Assembly (NCBI GenBank): GCA_021785435.1
Contig: JAJYFE010000019.1
Span: forward strand, 1-40,994
Origin: Planctomycetota bacterium
GTDB lineage: Bacteria > Planctomycetota > Phycisphaerae > WQYP01
Direction of reading: 5' to 3'
Length of the DNA stretch: 40,994 nucleotides
Part shown: positions 15,152 to 23,400 of the stretch, in pieces
How positions within the stretch are numbered: the stretch's first letter is position 1
Layout of the letters: each line of letters starts with the position of its first letter
Notes under the pieces: model-generated
What the model saw: only the letters and a program-made list of their open reading frames with translations
What the model was told of the DNA's origin: nothing
Database searches by the model: none
Position numbers and translations under genes: made by a program

Positions 15152-15880
15152 ATGAGTAACGCCCGGAAAATCATTAGTCCGACCCCGGAAAAAATGGCTG
15201 AGACCGTTGCCGCCGCCATTTTTGAGCTGGCGCGCGCGGCGATTGCCGCACGGGGTCAATTCGTGATCGCCCTGGCGGGTGGATCTACGCCGGCCCAGAC
15301 CTACGCCGTGCTGGCGCGGGAATGGACGCCCTCAGCCGCCGGCGCCCAGTGGTTTGTATTCTTCAGCGATGAACGCCATGTCCCGACGGGTGATCCGGCG
15401 AGCAATTACGCCATGGCCCAGCGCTGTCTGCTCAGCCGCGTTAGCATTCCGGCAGAGCAGGTTTACGCCGTCCGGCCTAACGCCACTGCAGCGCTGGCTG
15501 CCGCGGCCTACCAGGCGCAATTGAAAGATTTTTTCGGCGGCGCCGCGCCGATATTTGATCTCATCCTGTTGGGCTTAGGTGAGGACGGACACACCGCTTC
15601 GCTGTTCCCCGGCGCCGCGGCCCTCGCGGAAACCACCGCTGGAGTCGTCGGCACTCCGCCGGGTCGGCTGCCGCCCCCGGTGGATCGGATCACCTTCACT
15701 TTGCCTTTGATTAATTTGTCCCGGGCGGTTTTCTTTCTGGTCTGCGGCGCGGGCAAAGCCGGAATTGTCCGCACCGTCTTACAAGCGAATCCAGCGCCAG
15801 TGGATTGTCCTGCCGCAGGAGTTCAACCGCGCCACGGCATATTGCGTTTTTATCTGGATCAAGCGGCGGCCAGCGGGTGA
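15152..15880 (+). CDS. pgl: 6-phosphogluconolactonase
   Basis: 242 residues, normal for the DevB/SOL-type enzyme. It hydrolyses 6-phosphogluconolactone to 6-phosphogluconate, the second step of the oxidative pentose phosphate pathway, in the cytoplasm. Visible motifs are ALAGGSTP (phosphate binding), FFSDERHVPTGDPASNYAMA, and GLGEDGHTASLFPG with the catalytic His region; all are intact. The start at 15152 (MSNARK) was chosen because the family begins a few residues before the aligned core; no strong ribosome site is present, and an in-frame ATG at 15080 would add 24 residues overlapping the divergent leader. No zwf or gnd is adjacent. It converges with the small membrane gene ending at 15899. 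Confidence 0.93.
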   Translation: MSNARKIISPTPEKMAETVAAAIFELARAAIAARGQFVIALAGGSTPAQTYAVLAREWTPSAAGAQWFVFFSDERHVPTGDPASNYAMAQRCLLSRVSIPAEQVYAVRPNATAALAAAAYQAQLKDFFGGAAPIFDLILLGLGEDGHTASLFPGAAALAETTAGVVGTPPGRLPPPVDRITFTLPLINLSRAVFFLVCGAGKAGIVRTVLQANPAPVDCPAAGVQPRHGILRFYLDQAAASG

Positions 15881-15898
15881 TCGGGCCGCGGAGCGCTT

Positions 15899-16180
15899 TT
15901 ACGAGGCGGCGCGCCGGCGTGAACCGGCAAAACCCCAGTGGCCGAAGTCATGCAGCAGGCCCAGCGCCGGGAGAACGATCCACCATCCCTCCAAACGGCC
16001 GCCGGGATTCCAGTTTTTGGCGAGTTCGTAACCCAAGGTGGTCGCAGGGAGAAAAAAGAAACCCAGCAGCGGCCAGAGCATACCGTGAAACGCCCGTTGC
16101 GGATAACCCGAAAACAACCACAGGAGAATCAGCATCACCCGCGGCCAAATGGCGCCGAATAAAACAATAAAACAACCCAT
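15899..16180 (-). CDS. Small integral membrane protein
   Basis: 93 residues from the ATG at 16180, chosen because GGAGGA lies about 7 nt upstream. The N-terminus MGCFIVLFGAIWPRVMLILL begins a first helix (about 1-27), and a second helix follows (about 34-56, GMLWPLLGFFFLPATTLGYE). After a WNPGGRLEG loop, a third hydrophobic segment (WWIVLPALGLLHDFGHWG) precedes an Arg-rich end. Similar short proteins with this MGC...PR...LLWLF opening are widespread in bacteria and have no assigned function. It converges on pgl with an 18-bp gap. Confidence 0.75.
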   Translation of the reverse strand: MGCFIVLFGAIWPRVMLILLWLFSGYPQRAFHGMLWPLLGFFFLPATTLGYELAKNWNPGGRLEGWWIVLPALGLLHDFGHWGFAGSRRRAAS

Positions 16181-16246
16181 GGGCGGCTCCTCCGTAATGG
16201 GATTATAGCCGCGCTGTTTGCGCGAAACATCGTTCTCGCGGAGCAA

Positions 16247-17337
16247 CGGGGGCTGATAGCGCGAAGCCTGTGACCATCACCGGTTTGCCTGTATCAGTTC
16301 TTTCCAGCCTCGAAGCCGGGAATGAATTGTGCCTGCACTCGGTCGCGTCACCATCCAGGGTTTCAAGAGCATGGCATCGATGGGGGCACTGAAGTTCGGT
16401 GCGATTTAATGTAGTTATGCGGCCGAACGGTTCAGGAAAGTGGAACTACATCGGTGCTTTTTCGTTCTTTTCGTGAAATCCGCGCGGGACACCTCGCAGG
16501 ATTGTGTAATCCAAGCCGGTGGAGCGGAAAAGGTTCGGCCTTGCGACTCCCAAACCGCAGCCAAACTGGAAATTCGCATTTCTTTTGCCGATGCCGTGAA
16601 TCAAGGTGGAAGGCGAAACGGAAGAAACGTTTGTCAATGATATTCTCGCACTGCATCTTCGCCGATACGGTTTCGCGACAGTTAGCGCAAGACGGCTCAG
16701 CAACGCCCGGCAACCTAAACGGCGCAGCGGTATCCAAGGATGGAACACCGTGCGCAAGGTGGTTCTGACTCCTCTCAGCGAGTCCAGGCTGCATCGCCAC
16801 AACGCTGGTGGATTGCCATGGGCTTCCCCCAACGGGCGAGCAGGCTTGGCCGGGTCGGAATACAACGGGCAGGTTTCCCTTGGACTGAAAGGCGGCGACA
16901 GTTGAGGGCGCGCCAAGCGCTGATATCTGCACCGAACTCGGAGCAAGTTCCGACGGCAGCACAGTCATTCCATAGGTCCTGAGGCACGAATTCGAAGGGC
17001 TGCCGCCCAACGCTTGTACGCGCTTGGCCAGTGGAGTTGGCCGTCCTGGCCCCGCCGCGAAGCTACCAGCGATACCGGACGACTTGAATACCCCGCAAGA
17101 GAGCAAGGATGATCCGGTGCGTGCGCCTTCCAAACGAGTCGAGGCGCCGGCGCCAGGCTACGAGAAGCCGCTGCTTGGAACGCCGGCCGCACTGGCGATC
17201 GGCCTGGAAGGCATTCGCAGGCCATGCCCGGATTTTCGAGGTGGGGTGAAACGCCTCGAAGCCCGTCGGTGAATGCCGGCATTGCCTTGCCGCTGCGTTT
17301 ATCGCGCCTCGCACGCCGCGGGACGCCGCGTCTATGA
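16247..17337. other. 1.1-kb region without an intact gene, probably decayed foreign DNA
   Basis: Many overlapping medium-length open frames run on both strands, and none gives a complete protein of a known family. Base composition is visibly less GC-rich than in the neighbours, and reading frames do not show the strong third-position GC of real genes nearby. The only recognisable coding trace is the DUF4276-like fragment at 16606-16767. The rest looks like remnants of one or more inserted elements between the small membrane gene and clpB. Confidence 0.5.
16606..16767 (+). pseudogene. DUF4276-like fragment
   Basis: A 54-residue stretch opens VEGETEETFVNDILALHLRR and closes SGIQGWNTVRKVVL. The opening VEGxTEExFV followed by LxxHL is the characteristic N-terminus of DUF4276 proteins, which are usually about 200 residues and often occur in mobile or defence-linked operons. 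Here a TGA lies three codons before the motif, leaving no proper start, and the resemblance stops at about 16767 although the frame stays open to 16905. It is therefore read as a truncated remnant. The family assignment is from motif memory, not from a search. Confidence 0.5.
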
Positions 17338-19944
17338 TCAAGCTGAAGCCGGCGCCGCCGCAGCGAAGGTGAAGCGGCCGTGGCGGTCGGTGTCAATTTG
17401 CACCGTGCCCCCTTCCGGTAATTCGCCGGCGAGGATTTTCTCCGCGAGCGGATTCTCGATTCGCTGCTGAATGAGCCGCTTCAGCGGGCGGGCGCCGAAG
17501 GTGACATCATAGCCTTGTGCGGCCAGTTCCTTGCGGGCCTGGTCGCTTAGCTGCAACTTATAACCGCGCGCCGCCAAACGCTGTTCCAGGTGGCGAAGCT
17601 GAATGTCCACGATTTGCGCCAACTGCGTTTTGCCCAGCGTGTGGAAAATCACCACTTCATCGATGCGGTTCAGGAATTCCGGGCGAAAGTGTTGGCGCAG
17701 AATATCGCGTACGGACGCCTCGATTTCCCAATCCGCGCCCTCTTTCGCCGCCAATTCCTGGATCATTTGTGAGCCAATGTTGCTGGTCATCACCAACAGC
17801 GTGTTCTTAAAATCGATCGTGCGTCCCTGGCCGTCGGTCAGGCGGCCGTCGTCGAGCACCTGCAGCAGCACGTTGAACACGTCGCGGTGCGCCTTTTCTA
17901 TTTCATCGAAAAGGACCACGCTGTACGGCCGGCGGCGGACCGCTTCGGTCAGCACCCCGCCCTCCTCATAGCCAACATAACCGGGTGGCGCGCCGATGAG
18001 CCGCGCCACACTGTGCGGCTCCATAAATTCGGACATATCAAGGCGAACGATGGCGTCTTCGGTATCGAACAGGAATTCCGCCAGGGCCTTGCACAGTTCG
18101 GTTTTCCCCACACCCGTGGGTCCCAGGAACATGAAACTACCGATGGGCCTCCGCGGATCACCCAGGCCGGCGCGGTTGCGCCGCACCGCGTTGCTGACCG
18201 CCCGCACGGCTTCCTCCTGACCGACCACCCGCCGCTGCAGAAAGGATTCCATGCGGCCCAGGCGCTGCTTATCCCCTTCGAGCATCCTGGCGACCGGAAT
18301 GCCGGTCCATTTCGCCACCACCTGGGCCACTTCTTCCGGCGTGACTTCCTCCCGCACCATGGATTGCCCGTTCTTGAGAATAGCGTCAAGCTGGCTCTGT
18401 TGACGCTTCAAATCCGCTTCCAGTTGCCGCAGTTCCCCGTAGCGCAACCGCGCCGCTTCTTCCAGCCGCCCCTGCCGCTGGGCCTCCTCCAACTGGGTTT
18501 GCCCCGTCTGTATCTTCTCGCGGATAGCCTTGATGGCCTTCAGGGCACCGGATTCGCGCTGCCAACGGGCGGTTAGCGCCGCGTTCTTTTCCTGCAGGTC
18601 CGCGAGTTGTTGTTGATTCTTCTGCAGCTGCTGGCGCGCCGCTTCATCCTTTTCCTTTTTTAGCGCTTCCCGCTCCACTTCCAACTGCATCAGGCGCCGC
18701 CGAACGTCGTCCAGTTCCGCGGGGAGGGAGTCATTTTCGATGCGCAGCCGGCTGGCGGCTTCGTCCATCAGATCGATCGCCTTATCCGGCAAAAAACGGT
18801 CCGTGATATAACGCTGCCCCAGGGTGGCCGCGGCCACCAGCGCGGCGTCTTGAATTCGCACGCCGTGGTGCGTTTCATAGCGTTCTTTCAAGCCGCGCAA
18901 AATCGCAATGGCATCCTCCACCGACGGAGGGGCGACCAGGATGGGCTGAAAACGGCGCTCCAGGGCTGGATCTTTTTCGATATGCTTGCGATATTCATCC
19001 AGCGTCGTGGCGCCGACGCAGCGCAGTTCGCCGCGGGCCAGGGCGGGTTTGAGTAGATTGGAGGCGTCCATGGATCCCTCGGCCCGTCCGGCTCCGACCA
19101 CGTTGTGCAACTCGTCGATAAACAGAATCACTCCGCCGGCCGCCTGCTCTATTTCCTTGAGCACCGCTTTAAGCCGGTCTTCAAATTCACCCCGGTATTT
19201 CGCGCCTGCCACGAGCGCCCCCATATCCAGCGCGATCAAACGTTTATTTTTAAGTCCTTCCGGCACATCTCCCGACAGCAGCCGCTGGGCCAATCCTTCC
19301 ACAATGGCCGTTTTGCCTACCCCCGGCTCGCCGATCAGCACCGGATTGTTTTTGGTTCGCCGACTGAGCACCTGCATACACCGGCGGATCTCCTCATCCC
19401 GCCCAATCACCGGGTCCAGCTTGCCTTGGCGGGCTGTTTCCACCAGATCGCGACCATAACGCTTCAGCGCCTGGTATTTATCCTCCGGGTTTTGATCCGT
19501 CACGCGCGCCCCGCCACGGATGTCCTTCAGCGCCGTCAGCAGCTTCTCCCGCGCCACTCCCAGCTGGTTCAGCGCCGCACGCGCGGCGCCCGGCGCTGCG
19601 GCCAGCGCCAGCAGCATATGTTCAGTGGATAGGTATTCATCCTTCAGACGGTCCGCCTCCTTCTGGGCCGTCGTGAGCACCTCGTTCAGCTCCGGAGACG
19701 GCGCGGGCGGCGCCCCGCCGGAAATGGTGGGCAAGCGGCCCAGTTCGGCCTCCGCCAGGTTCGCCAGGTGCTCCGCATCCGCTCCCAGCCGGGCCAGCAG
19801 CGGGCGAACAATGCCTTCACGATCCGCCAGCAGCGCTGCCAATAGATGCCAGCCATTGATTTCGCTGTGGCCACGCTCCGCAGCCAGCTGTTGGGCATTC
19901 GCCAGGTTCTCCTGGGCCTTAAGGGTGAATTTATCCAAGCGCAT
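17338..19944 (-). CDS. clpB: ATP-dependent disaggregase ClpB
   Basis: 868 residues, normal length. ClpB is a hexameric AAA+ machine that threads aggregated proteins and works with DnaK-DnaJ-GrpE. In order: Clp N-domain (about 1-145, opening [20 protein letters not shown]), first AAA+ domain with Walker [18 protein letters not shown] near 205, the long middle coiled coil rich in Lys/Glu/Gln (about 400-525) that separates ClpB from ClpA/ClpC, and a second AAA+ domain with [17 protein letters not shown] and YVGYEEGG in the pore loop. No ClpP-binding loop is apparent. The start is the ATG at 19944 with AGGA six nt upstream; the open frame extends further but that part reads as leader. grpE, dnaJ and two groEL genes lie 8-14 kb away. 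Confidence 0.96.
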   Translation of the reverse strand: MRLDKFTLKAQENLANAQQLAAERGHSEINGWHLLAALLADREGIVRPLLARLGADAEHLANLAEAELGRLPTISGGAPPAPSPELNEVLTTAQKEADRLKDEYLSTEHMLLALAAAPGAARAALNQLGVAREKLLTALKDIRGGARVTDQNPEDKYQALKRYGRDLVETARQGKLDPVIGRDEEIRRCMQVLSRRTKNNPVLIGEPGVGKTAIVEGLAQRLLSGDVPEGLKNKRLIALDMGALVAGAKYRGEFEDRLKAVLKEIEQAAGGVILFIDELHNVVGAGRAEGSMDASNLLKPALARGELRCVGATTLDEYRKHIEKDPALERRFQPILVAPPSVEDAIAILRGLKERYETHHGVRIQDAALVAAATLGQRYITDRFLPDKAIDLMDEAASRLRIENDSLPAELDDVRRRLMQLEVEREALKKEKDEAARQQLQKNQQQLADLQEKNAALTARWQRESGALKAIKAIREKIQTGQTQLEEAQRQGRLEEAARLRYGELRQLEADLKRQQSQLDAILKNGQSMVREEVTPEEVAQVVAKWTGIPVARMLEGDKQRLGRMESFLQRRVVGQEEAVRAVSNAVRRNRAGLGDPRRPIGSFMFLGPTGVGKTELCKALAEFLFDTEDAIVRLDMSEFMEPHSVARLIGAPPGYVGYEEGGVLTEAVRRRPYSVVLFDEIEKAHRDVFNVLLQVLDDGRLTDGQGRTIDFKNTLLVMTSNIGSQMIQELAAKEGADWEIEASVRDILRQHFRPEFLNRIDEVVIFHTLGKTQLAQIVDIQLRHLEQRLAARGYKLQLSDQARKELAAQGYDVTFGARPLKRLIQQRIENPLAEKILAGELPEGGTVQIDTDRHGRFTFAAAAPASA

Positions 19945-19966
19945 ATCTGATCCTGCATCTTTGGTT

Positions 19967-20052
19967 CGCCATCCCTGCCCGCGGCGGACGCACGCCAACC
20001 GCTCCCTTACGGTCGTGGCTCGGCCGCCGCCATCCCTGCCCGCGGCGGACGC
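19967..20052. repeat. 25-bp direct repeat in the clpB leader
   Basis: CGCCATCCCTGCCCGCGGCG followed by GACGC occurs exactly at 19967-19991 and again at 20028-20052, 61 bp apart. The arrangement is directly upstream of clpB. It could be a remnant of dispersed repeats or a regulatory feature; no binding protein is known for it. Confidence 0.6.
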
Positions 20053-20384
20053 TTTCCGAAGGCGAGTCTTCAACCTGCGGAGCATGAAAATGGTGGCAAC
20101 CAGTCGTAGCTAGCCCCCCAATCGAAGCGTCACCTCTGCTGATCTTATCGGGGGTGGCAGTTGCAGTCATATCCCTGCCCCCCTCATTTTCAGGACAGCA
20201 TGACGCTTAAACAAATATCGTACCACCAGGCCAAGGCCATTATCCAGCGAAAAATGCAGTGTTTACGGTAACCCGGAGCTTGAACAGCGTGCCATTTTGG
20301 CAGGTCTCTCGAGTCGCGCCGCACCCCAGCGCGGGTTCGAGCAACTAACCACACTCTACGGTCCGCGATGAGCGGTATAATGAG

Positions 20385-21863
20385 ATGCGCCTGGCGTGGA
20401 TCGCAGTGGCGCGGATAGTTACCGGCTCCGGGGGTGGCGCGGGTTTGTCGCAGGATCAACGAGTTACGCTTTCCGTTCGCAGTGAACGGGCGGTGCTGGT
20501 TGGCGTTCGCACCGCCGATGCGAATCCAGACCTTGGGGGCGCAGATCATGGCGCCGCAGCGCTGGATGAACTGGCTAGCCTGACCCGGACCGCAGGGGCG
20601 GTCGTGGTGCAGCGTGTCACGCAGGTTTGTCAGAGCATCCATCCGGGCACGTATATCGGCCGGGGCAAGGCCGAGGAAATCGCTTCCATTGTCCGGGCCT
20701 GCGCCGCCGATGTGGTGATCTTCGATAACGATATGTCCCCCCATCAATTGCGGGATCTGGAAGAAATCATCCAATGCAAAATATTAGATCGTAGTGAATT
20801 AATTCTGGACATTTTCGCCACGCGGGCACGCACCCATGAAGCCCAATTGCAAGTAGGGCTGGCCCAACTGGAATATACCTACCCCCGACTGCGCCACATG
20901 TGGAGCCACCTGGAACGTATCGGAACAGGCGCGGGCGCGGGAGTGGGCGCCCGGGGACCCGGAGAAATGCAGCTGGAAATCGATCGGCGTCTGGTGCGGC
21001 GACGCATTGCCGATTTTAAAAAGCAGATCGCCGGCGTCCAGCGCCGTAAAGCCAGCGAAGTCCGCATGCGCAAACAGCGGCATTTCACCGTTTCGCTGGT
21101 CGGATACACCAACGCCGGCAAGAGCACTCTGTTCAACACACTCACCGGCGCGGAAAGTTTTGTGGAAGACAAACTGTTCGCCACGCTCGACACAAAAACC
21201 CGCGCCTGGCGCCTCGCTGCGGCGCATACCGCGCTGCTTTCCGACACGGTCGGTTTCGTGCGCGATCTGCCGCACCACCTGGTCGCTTCGTTCAAGGCGA
21301 CCCTGGAGGAAGCCACGCACGCGGATTTACTGCTGATTGTCGTGGACCTGGCGGATTCCGCGGCTTTGCGGCAGCTGCGCACGGTGCGGCGGGTACTGCT
21401 GGAGATTGGCTGTGCCGACCAGGCCGCGCTGCTGGTGCTCAACAAAATCGACGCCGTACGGTCGCCCGACGACCTGGCCTTCTGGCGCGCCACCTTCCCG
21501 ACGGCCCTGCCGCTGAGCGCCCGCAACGGCGCCGGCACCGCCGCTCTGGTGAACCAGGTGCTGGCGCACCTGCTCGGTGAAATGCGGATGGTCCAGATTA
21601 GCGTCCCATTAGACGACGCGAAAGGCATCACATTTCTGGAAAAATTCGCCGTGGTGCAGCGGCGCGATTACGACTCCCACCCCGGCCGGGTGGCGCTGGA
21701 GCTGCGCATCAGCAGCCGTATTCTGGAACAGTTGTACCAGCAGGTGCGGGATCCGGTGATGCTGCAGCAGTGTCCGCTTAAGGGTGCGGCAGCGCCCTCG
21801 GCGCCGCCCGCACTTCCCGTGCGCGTATTGTTGCCGGAAACGGGGGGCGCGACATGGCCTTAG
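20385..21863 (+). CDS. hflX: GTPase HflX
   Basis: Up to 492 residues. HflX is a ribosome-associated GTPase that splits stalled or stress-damaged 70S ribosomes. The N-terminal glycine-rich nucleotide-binding domain holds YIGRGKAEEI and LILDIFATRARTHEAQLQVG, and the linker contains the diagnostic ARGPGEMQLEIDRRLVRRRI. The G domain has GYTNAGKSTLFNTL (G1), LSDTVGFVRDLPHHLVASF (G2/G3 region) and NKID (G4). Everything before about residue 20 looks non-coding, and TATAAT lies at 20376-20381, so the real start may be the TTG at 20445 behind a G-rich site. A C-terminal extension of about 100 residues is low-complexity near the end. It is upstream of the B12 fusion gene on the same strand. Confidence 0.93.
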   Translation: MRLAWIAVARIVTGSGGGAGLSQDQRVTLSVRSERAVLVGVRTADANPDLGGADHGAAALDELASLTRTAGAVVVQRVTQVCQSIHPGTYIGRGKAEEIASIVRACAADVVIFDNDMSPHQLRDLEEIIQCKILDRSELILDIFATRARTHEAQLQVGLAQLEYTYPRLRHMWSHLERIGTGAGAGVGARGPGEMQLEIDRRLVRRRIADFKKQIAGVQRRKASEVRMRKQRHFTVSLVGYTNAGKSTLFNTLTGAESFVEDKLFATLDTKTRAWRLAAAHTALLSDTVGFVRDLPHHLVASFKATLEEATHADLLLIVVDLADSAALRQLRTVRRVLLEIGCADQAALLVLNKIDAVRSPDDLAFWRATFPTALPLSARNGAGTAALVNQVLAHLLGEMRMVQISVPLDDAKGITFLEKFAVVQRRDYDSHPGRVALELRISSRILEQLYQQVRDPVMLQQCPLKGAAAPSAPPALPVRVLLPETGGATWP

Positions 21864-21903
21864 CCTGCGGAAATGCAGTTCGCCACCCCGCACCGCCAAA
21901 AGC

Positions 21904-21956
21904 CGAGTGCTGAAAGTTGATAGTTAGCCGCTGATCGCTGAAAGCTGCTAGGTTAC
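21904..21956. repeat. Short GCTGAAAGCTGAT-type tandem repeat
   Basis: Two imperfect copies of CTGAAAG(T/C)TG(A/C)T around GTTAGCCGCTGATCG lie in the 113-bp leader of the BluB-CobO gene. A related piece, GCTGATAGCTGGTAGCTGCT, lies at about 30015-30035 after groEL1. Such A/G/C-poor arrays are common between genes in many bacteria. Confidence 0.45.
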
Positions 21957-21976
21957 TGAAAACTGGGATTACGCTT

Positions 21977-23251
21977 ATGCTCGATAAACCCACCCCCCAC
22001 CCACGCGCCGAACCTCTGCCGGGAATCTGGCGGCGCGGTGTTTACGAAGCTATCGCCCGGCGCCGCGACATGCGCGAATTTTTGCCGGACCCTATTGCCC
22101 CTACGGTGCTGGCGCGGGTGCTGATGGCCGCCCATCTAGCCGGCTCGGTCGGCTTCATGCAGCCGTGGAATTTTATTGTGGTCGAGGATCGTCTCACCCG
22201 GGAGAAAATCCGCGCCCACGTTGAGGTGGAACGCGTACGGGCGGCGGCGGCGTTCGATCCGGAGCGCCGTGAAAAATATCTGTCGCTGAAATTGGAAGGT
22301 ATCCTGGATACGCCGTTGAATATTTGCATCACTTGCGATCGTACCCGCTTTGGCCCCGCGGTCATCGGCCGCCACACCATTCGCACCACCGACTTGTACA
22401 GCACCTGCTGCGCTGTGCAGAATCTCTGGCTGGCGGCCCGTGCGGAAGGATTGGGGGTTGGCTGGGTAAGCATTCTGCAACCCCAGCGCCTCCGCGAATT
22501 TCTGCAGATTCCCCAACACGTGATCCCCGTGGCGTATCTATGCGTCGGCTATGTGCGGGAGTTTCCCCCGGAGCCGGCGCTGCAAACCGTCGGCTGGCTG
22601 CCGCGCCTGCCCCTAGAACAAATCGTCAGTTCCGAGCGCTTCGGTGCGCCGCCCCCGGAGCATCTGACCGCGGCCCTGCGCGAGGAATTTCGCCGCTACG
22701 CGCAGCGCCCCCGGGACCGCCGCCCCTCGGATCACCAGAACGGCCTGTTTATGATCTACACTGGTCACGGCAAGGGGAAAACGACGGCGGCCATGGGGAT
22801 GGTCATGCGCGCCTTGGGCCGGGAACTGCCGGTGGCAGTCATTCAGTTTATCAAGGGCAAATGGCAAACCGGCGAGCGTTTGTTCGCTGAATCGCTGCCC
22901 CACCTGACTTTCCTGGTCATGGGCCGCGGTTTTACCTGGGAAAGTGAGGATTTGAACCGTGATAAACAGGCCGCGGTCCAGGCCTGGGAAAAGGCCAAAG
23001 CCATGATGCATTCCGGCGATTATTTTCTGGTGGTGCTCGATGAAATCACGTATGCCATCAACTATGGATTCATCGCCTTGGACGATGTTTTGGATGCTTT
23101 GCGAAATCGCCCCCGCGGTGTGCACGTACTCGCCACGGGCCGCAGCGCCCCGCCCGGCCTTTTGGAAGCGGCGGACCTGGTCTCCGAAATGACCAAACGG
23201 AAGCACCCCTTCGATCAGGGCCTTCAAGCCAAAGTGGGCATCGACTATTAG
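21977..23251 (+). CDS. bluB-cobO: Fused BluB (5,6-dimethylbenzimidazole synthase) and corrinoid adenosyltransferase
   Basis: 424 residues in one frame. Residues about 15-220 match BluB, the flavin enzyme that fragments FMNH2 to make the B12 lower ligand: RRRDMREFLPDPI (with the conserved Asp), SVGFMQPWNF, YLSLKLEGILDTPLNICITC, TTDLYST, NLWLAARAEGLGVGWVSIL and AYLCVGYV. Residues about 245-424 match the CobA/CobO/BtuR adenosyltransferase, which adds the upper adenosyl ligand to cobalt: P-loop GHGKGKT at 263-269, VAVIQFIKGKWQTGE, VVLDEITYAINYG and HVLATGRSAPPGLLEAADLVSEM. A charged linker joins them, and no stop or frameshift separates the two parts. The start is the ATG at 21977 with only a weak ribosome site. 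No other cobalamin genes and no B12 riboswitch are visible nearby. Confidence 0.93.
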   Translation: MLDKPTPHPRAEPLPGIWRRGVYEAIARRRDMREFLPDPIAPTVLARVLMAAHLAGSVGFMQPWNFIVVEDRLTREKIRAHVEVERVRAAAAFDPERREKYLSLKLEGILDTPLNICITCDRTRFGPAVIGRHTIRTTDLYSTCCAVQNLWLAARAEGLGVGWVSILQPQRLREFLQIPQHVIPVAYLCVGYVREFPPEPALQTVGWLPRLPLEQIVSSERFGAPPPEHLTAALREEFRRYAQRPRDRRPSDHQNGLFMIYTGHGKGKTTAAMGMVMRALGRELPVAVIQFIKGKWQTGERLFAESLPHLTFLVMGRGFTWESEDLNRDKQAAVQAWEKAKAMMHSGDYFLVVLDEITYAINYGFIALDDVLDALRNRPRGVHVLATGRSAPPGLLEAADLVSEMTKRKHPFDQGLQAKVGIDY

Positions 23252-23400
23252 CCCGCCCTGCGCCGAAAAGGGGGAACTTGTTTCACGGGCGCAAGAAAAA
23301 TATCGGATCATCATCCGGTGCAGCTGGAGCCGTGCCCAGCGGCGGGCACCGCATTTAGCCCTCCGGATCGCTGTTGTTACAATGGTCCAACGTGACGACA

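Noticed and set aside
16432-17133. 233-codon minus-strand open frame in the 1.1-kb gap
   Set aside because: No family motif, overlaps several other frames of similar length, and lacks a ribosome site; kept only as part of the decayed region.
21864-21976. Possible cobalamin riboswitch ahead of the BluB-CobO gene
   Set aside because: The gap is 113 bp, holds short CTGAAAG repeats, and lacks the B12 box and the needed length.
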